Assembly: GCF_001425405.1 (NCBI RefSeq)
Contig: NZ_LMQP01000003.1
Coordinates: forward strand, 492,264-556,263
DNA length: 64,000 nucleotides
From: Sphingomonas sp. Leaf412
GTDB taxonomy: Bacteria; Pseudomonadota; Alphaproteobacteria; Sphingomonadales; Sphingomonadaceae
Direction: 5' to 3'
Shown here: positions 63,280-64,000 of the stretch, piece by piece
How the letters are laid out: each line of letters begins with the position of its first letter
Numbering within the stretch: position 1 is the stretch's first letter
Notes under the pieces: model-generated
The model's database searches: none
The model's input: the letters and a program-made list of their open reading frames with translations, nothing else
What the model was told of the DNA's origin: nothing
Translations under genes and position numbers: made by a program

Positions 63280-64000
63280 TCACGCGGCCTTCCGACGCTC
63301 CGACAGTTCGGCGTTCAGCATCTCGGCCAGCAGGAACGCCAGTTCCAGGCTCTGCCCGGCGTTCAGCCGCGGATCGCAATGCGTGTGATAGCGGTCCGCC
63401 AGGCTCTGCTCGGTCACGTCGATCGCGCCGCCGGTGCATTCGGTGACGTTCTGGCCCGTCATCTCGGCATGGATACCGCCCGCATGCGTCCCCTCCGCGC
63501 GATGCACCGCGAAGAAGCCGCGCACCTCCGCCAGAATGCGCTCGAAGGGCCGCGTCTTGTAGCCGTTGGCGGCCTTCACGACGTTGCCGTGCATCGGATC
63601 GCACGACCACACCACCGGATGACCCTCCCGCGTCACCGCGCGGACCAGCGTGGGCAGATGCGCCTCGATCTTGTCGTAGCCGTAGCGCGTGATGAGCGTC
63701 ATGCGCCCGGGCACGCGGCCGGGGTTCAGCGTGTCGAGCATCCGCAGCAGCGCGTCGGGCTCGAGGCTCGGTCCGCATTTCACGCCGATGGGGTTGCCGA
63801 TGCCGCGCAGGAACTCGACATGGCTCGATCCCTCGAACCGCGTGCGATCGCCGATCCACAGCATGTGCGCGGACGTGTCGTACCAGTCGCCGGTCAGCGA
63901 ATCCTGCCGCGTCATCGCCTCCTCGAACGGCAGCAGCAGCGCCTCGTGGCTGGTGTAGAAGGTGGTCTGCGACAGCTGCGGGACGGTGTCGGGGCTGATC
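63280..64000 (-). CDS. 3-Deoxy-7-phosphoheptulonate synthase, class II (C-terminal part)
   Basis: Plant-type (class II) DAHP synthase, first step of the shikimate pathway: condenses phosphoenolpyruvate with erythrose 4-phosphate. The window holds about 239 C-terminal residues; the gene runs on past 64000. Conserved stretches: [62 protein letters not shown] and [20 protein letters not shown]. The ATG at 63915 inside this frame is not the start because coding clearly continues upstream of it. Confidence 0.95.
   Translation of the reverse strand, partial: ISPDTVPQLSQTTFYTSHEALLLPFEEAMTRQDSLTGDWYDTSAHMLWIGDRTRFEGSSHVEFLRGIGNPIGVKCGPSLEPDALLRMLDTLNPGRVPGRMTLITRYGYDKIEAHLPTLVRAVTREGHPVVWSCDPMHGNVVKAANGYKTRPFERILAEVRGFFAVHRAEGTHAGGIHAEMTGQNVTECTGGAIDVTEQSLADRYHTHCDPRLNAGQSLELAFLLAEMLNAELSERRKAA

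Noticed and set aside
63280-63915. Complete short gene starting at ATG 63915
   Set aside because: The frame is open and conserved upstream to the window edge, so this is the truncated C-terminal part of class II DAHP synthase.

Overview
The window is high-GC alphaproteobacterial chromosome, most likely from a sphingomonad (Sphingomonas or a close relative). The evidence is the combination of TonB-dependent receptors, a Caulobacter/Sphingomonas-type lipoprotein, a Coq4 protein, the mreBCD-mrdA-rodA order, class II DAHP synthase and several families of short palindromic repeats. It reads as core genome: I see no integrase, transposase, phage gene or CRISPR array. Very long open frames on the non-coding strand are codon-bias shadows and are left out.

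Layout. 0-8 kb: aromatic, peptide and acyl-CoA metabolism (hmgA, Rieske protein, nitroreductase, POT transporter, NnrU protein, acyl-CoA dehydrogenase, acyl-CoA ligase). 8-18.8 kb: a large TonB-dependent receptor behind a LacI-type palindrome, an ABC exporter pair divergent from a lysophospholipase-type esterase, an epoxide hydrolase, an MHS-family transporter and a membrane-anchored aspartic protease. 19-25.9 kb: thrS and infC facing glnD, then a MerR/TipAS regulator. 25.9-31.5 kb: vitamin B12 uptake, with receptor (cobalamin riboswitch), ATPase, permease and a divergent binding protein. 31.5-37.5 kb: lipoprotein, tRNA-Asn, nadK-moaA, an EAL protein, a dense nest of repeats, a spermidine-synthase-like protein, a small charged protein and tRNA-Lys. 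37.5-43.3 kb: the rod-shape operon mreB-mreC-mreD-mrdA-rodA on the minus strand. 43.4-50.5 kb: mutL, a small AT-rich stretch, coq4 with a double operator, recF and two tandem MFS paralogues. 50.5-60.9 kb: nucleotide-sugar epimerase, hutC, a YeiH/DUF6356/Lrp module and the histidine-utilisation locus (hutF divergent from hutI-hutH-hutG-hutU). 61-64 kb: metallophosphoesterase, tRNA-Glu, AraC regulator and the C-terminal part of class II DAHP synthase, cut by the window edge.

How it works together. The hut genes encode the five-step histidine route: HutH, HutU and HutI, then HutF and HutG through formylglutamate. A perfect palindrome between hutF and hutI is the likely HutC operator. The B12 genes form a complete outer-membrane-to-cytoplasm importer. 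The mre operon is translationally coupled, with overlaps of 1-4 nt at three of its four junctions.

The most unusual signals are palindromic repeats that contribute to genes: an in-frame element in the MutL linker, one repeat supplying the Rieske start codon and another supplying the EAL gene's stop codon. Other points are possible non-AUG starts for infC (ATA) and the metallophosphoesterase (ATC), and a candidate Thr-rich leader peptide before thrS. I found no wholly new multi-gene system.
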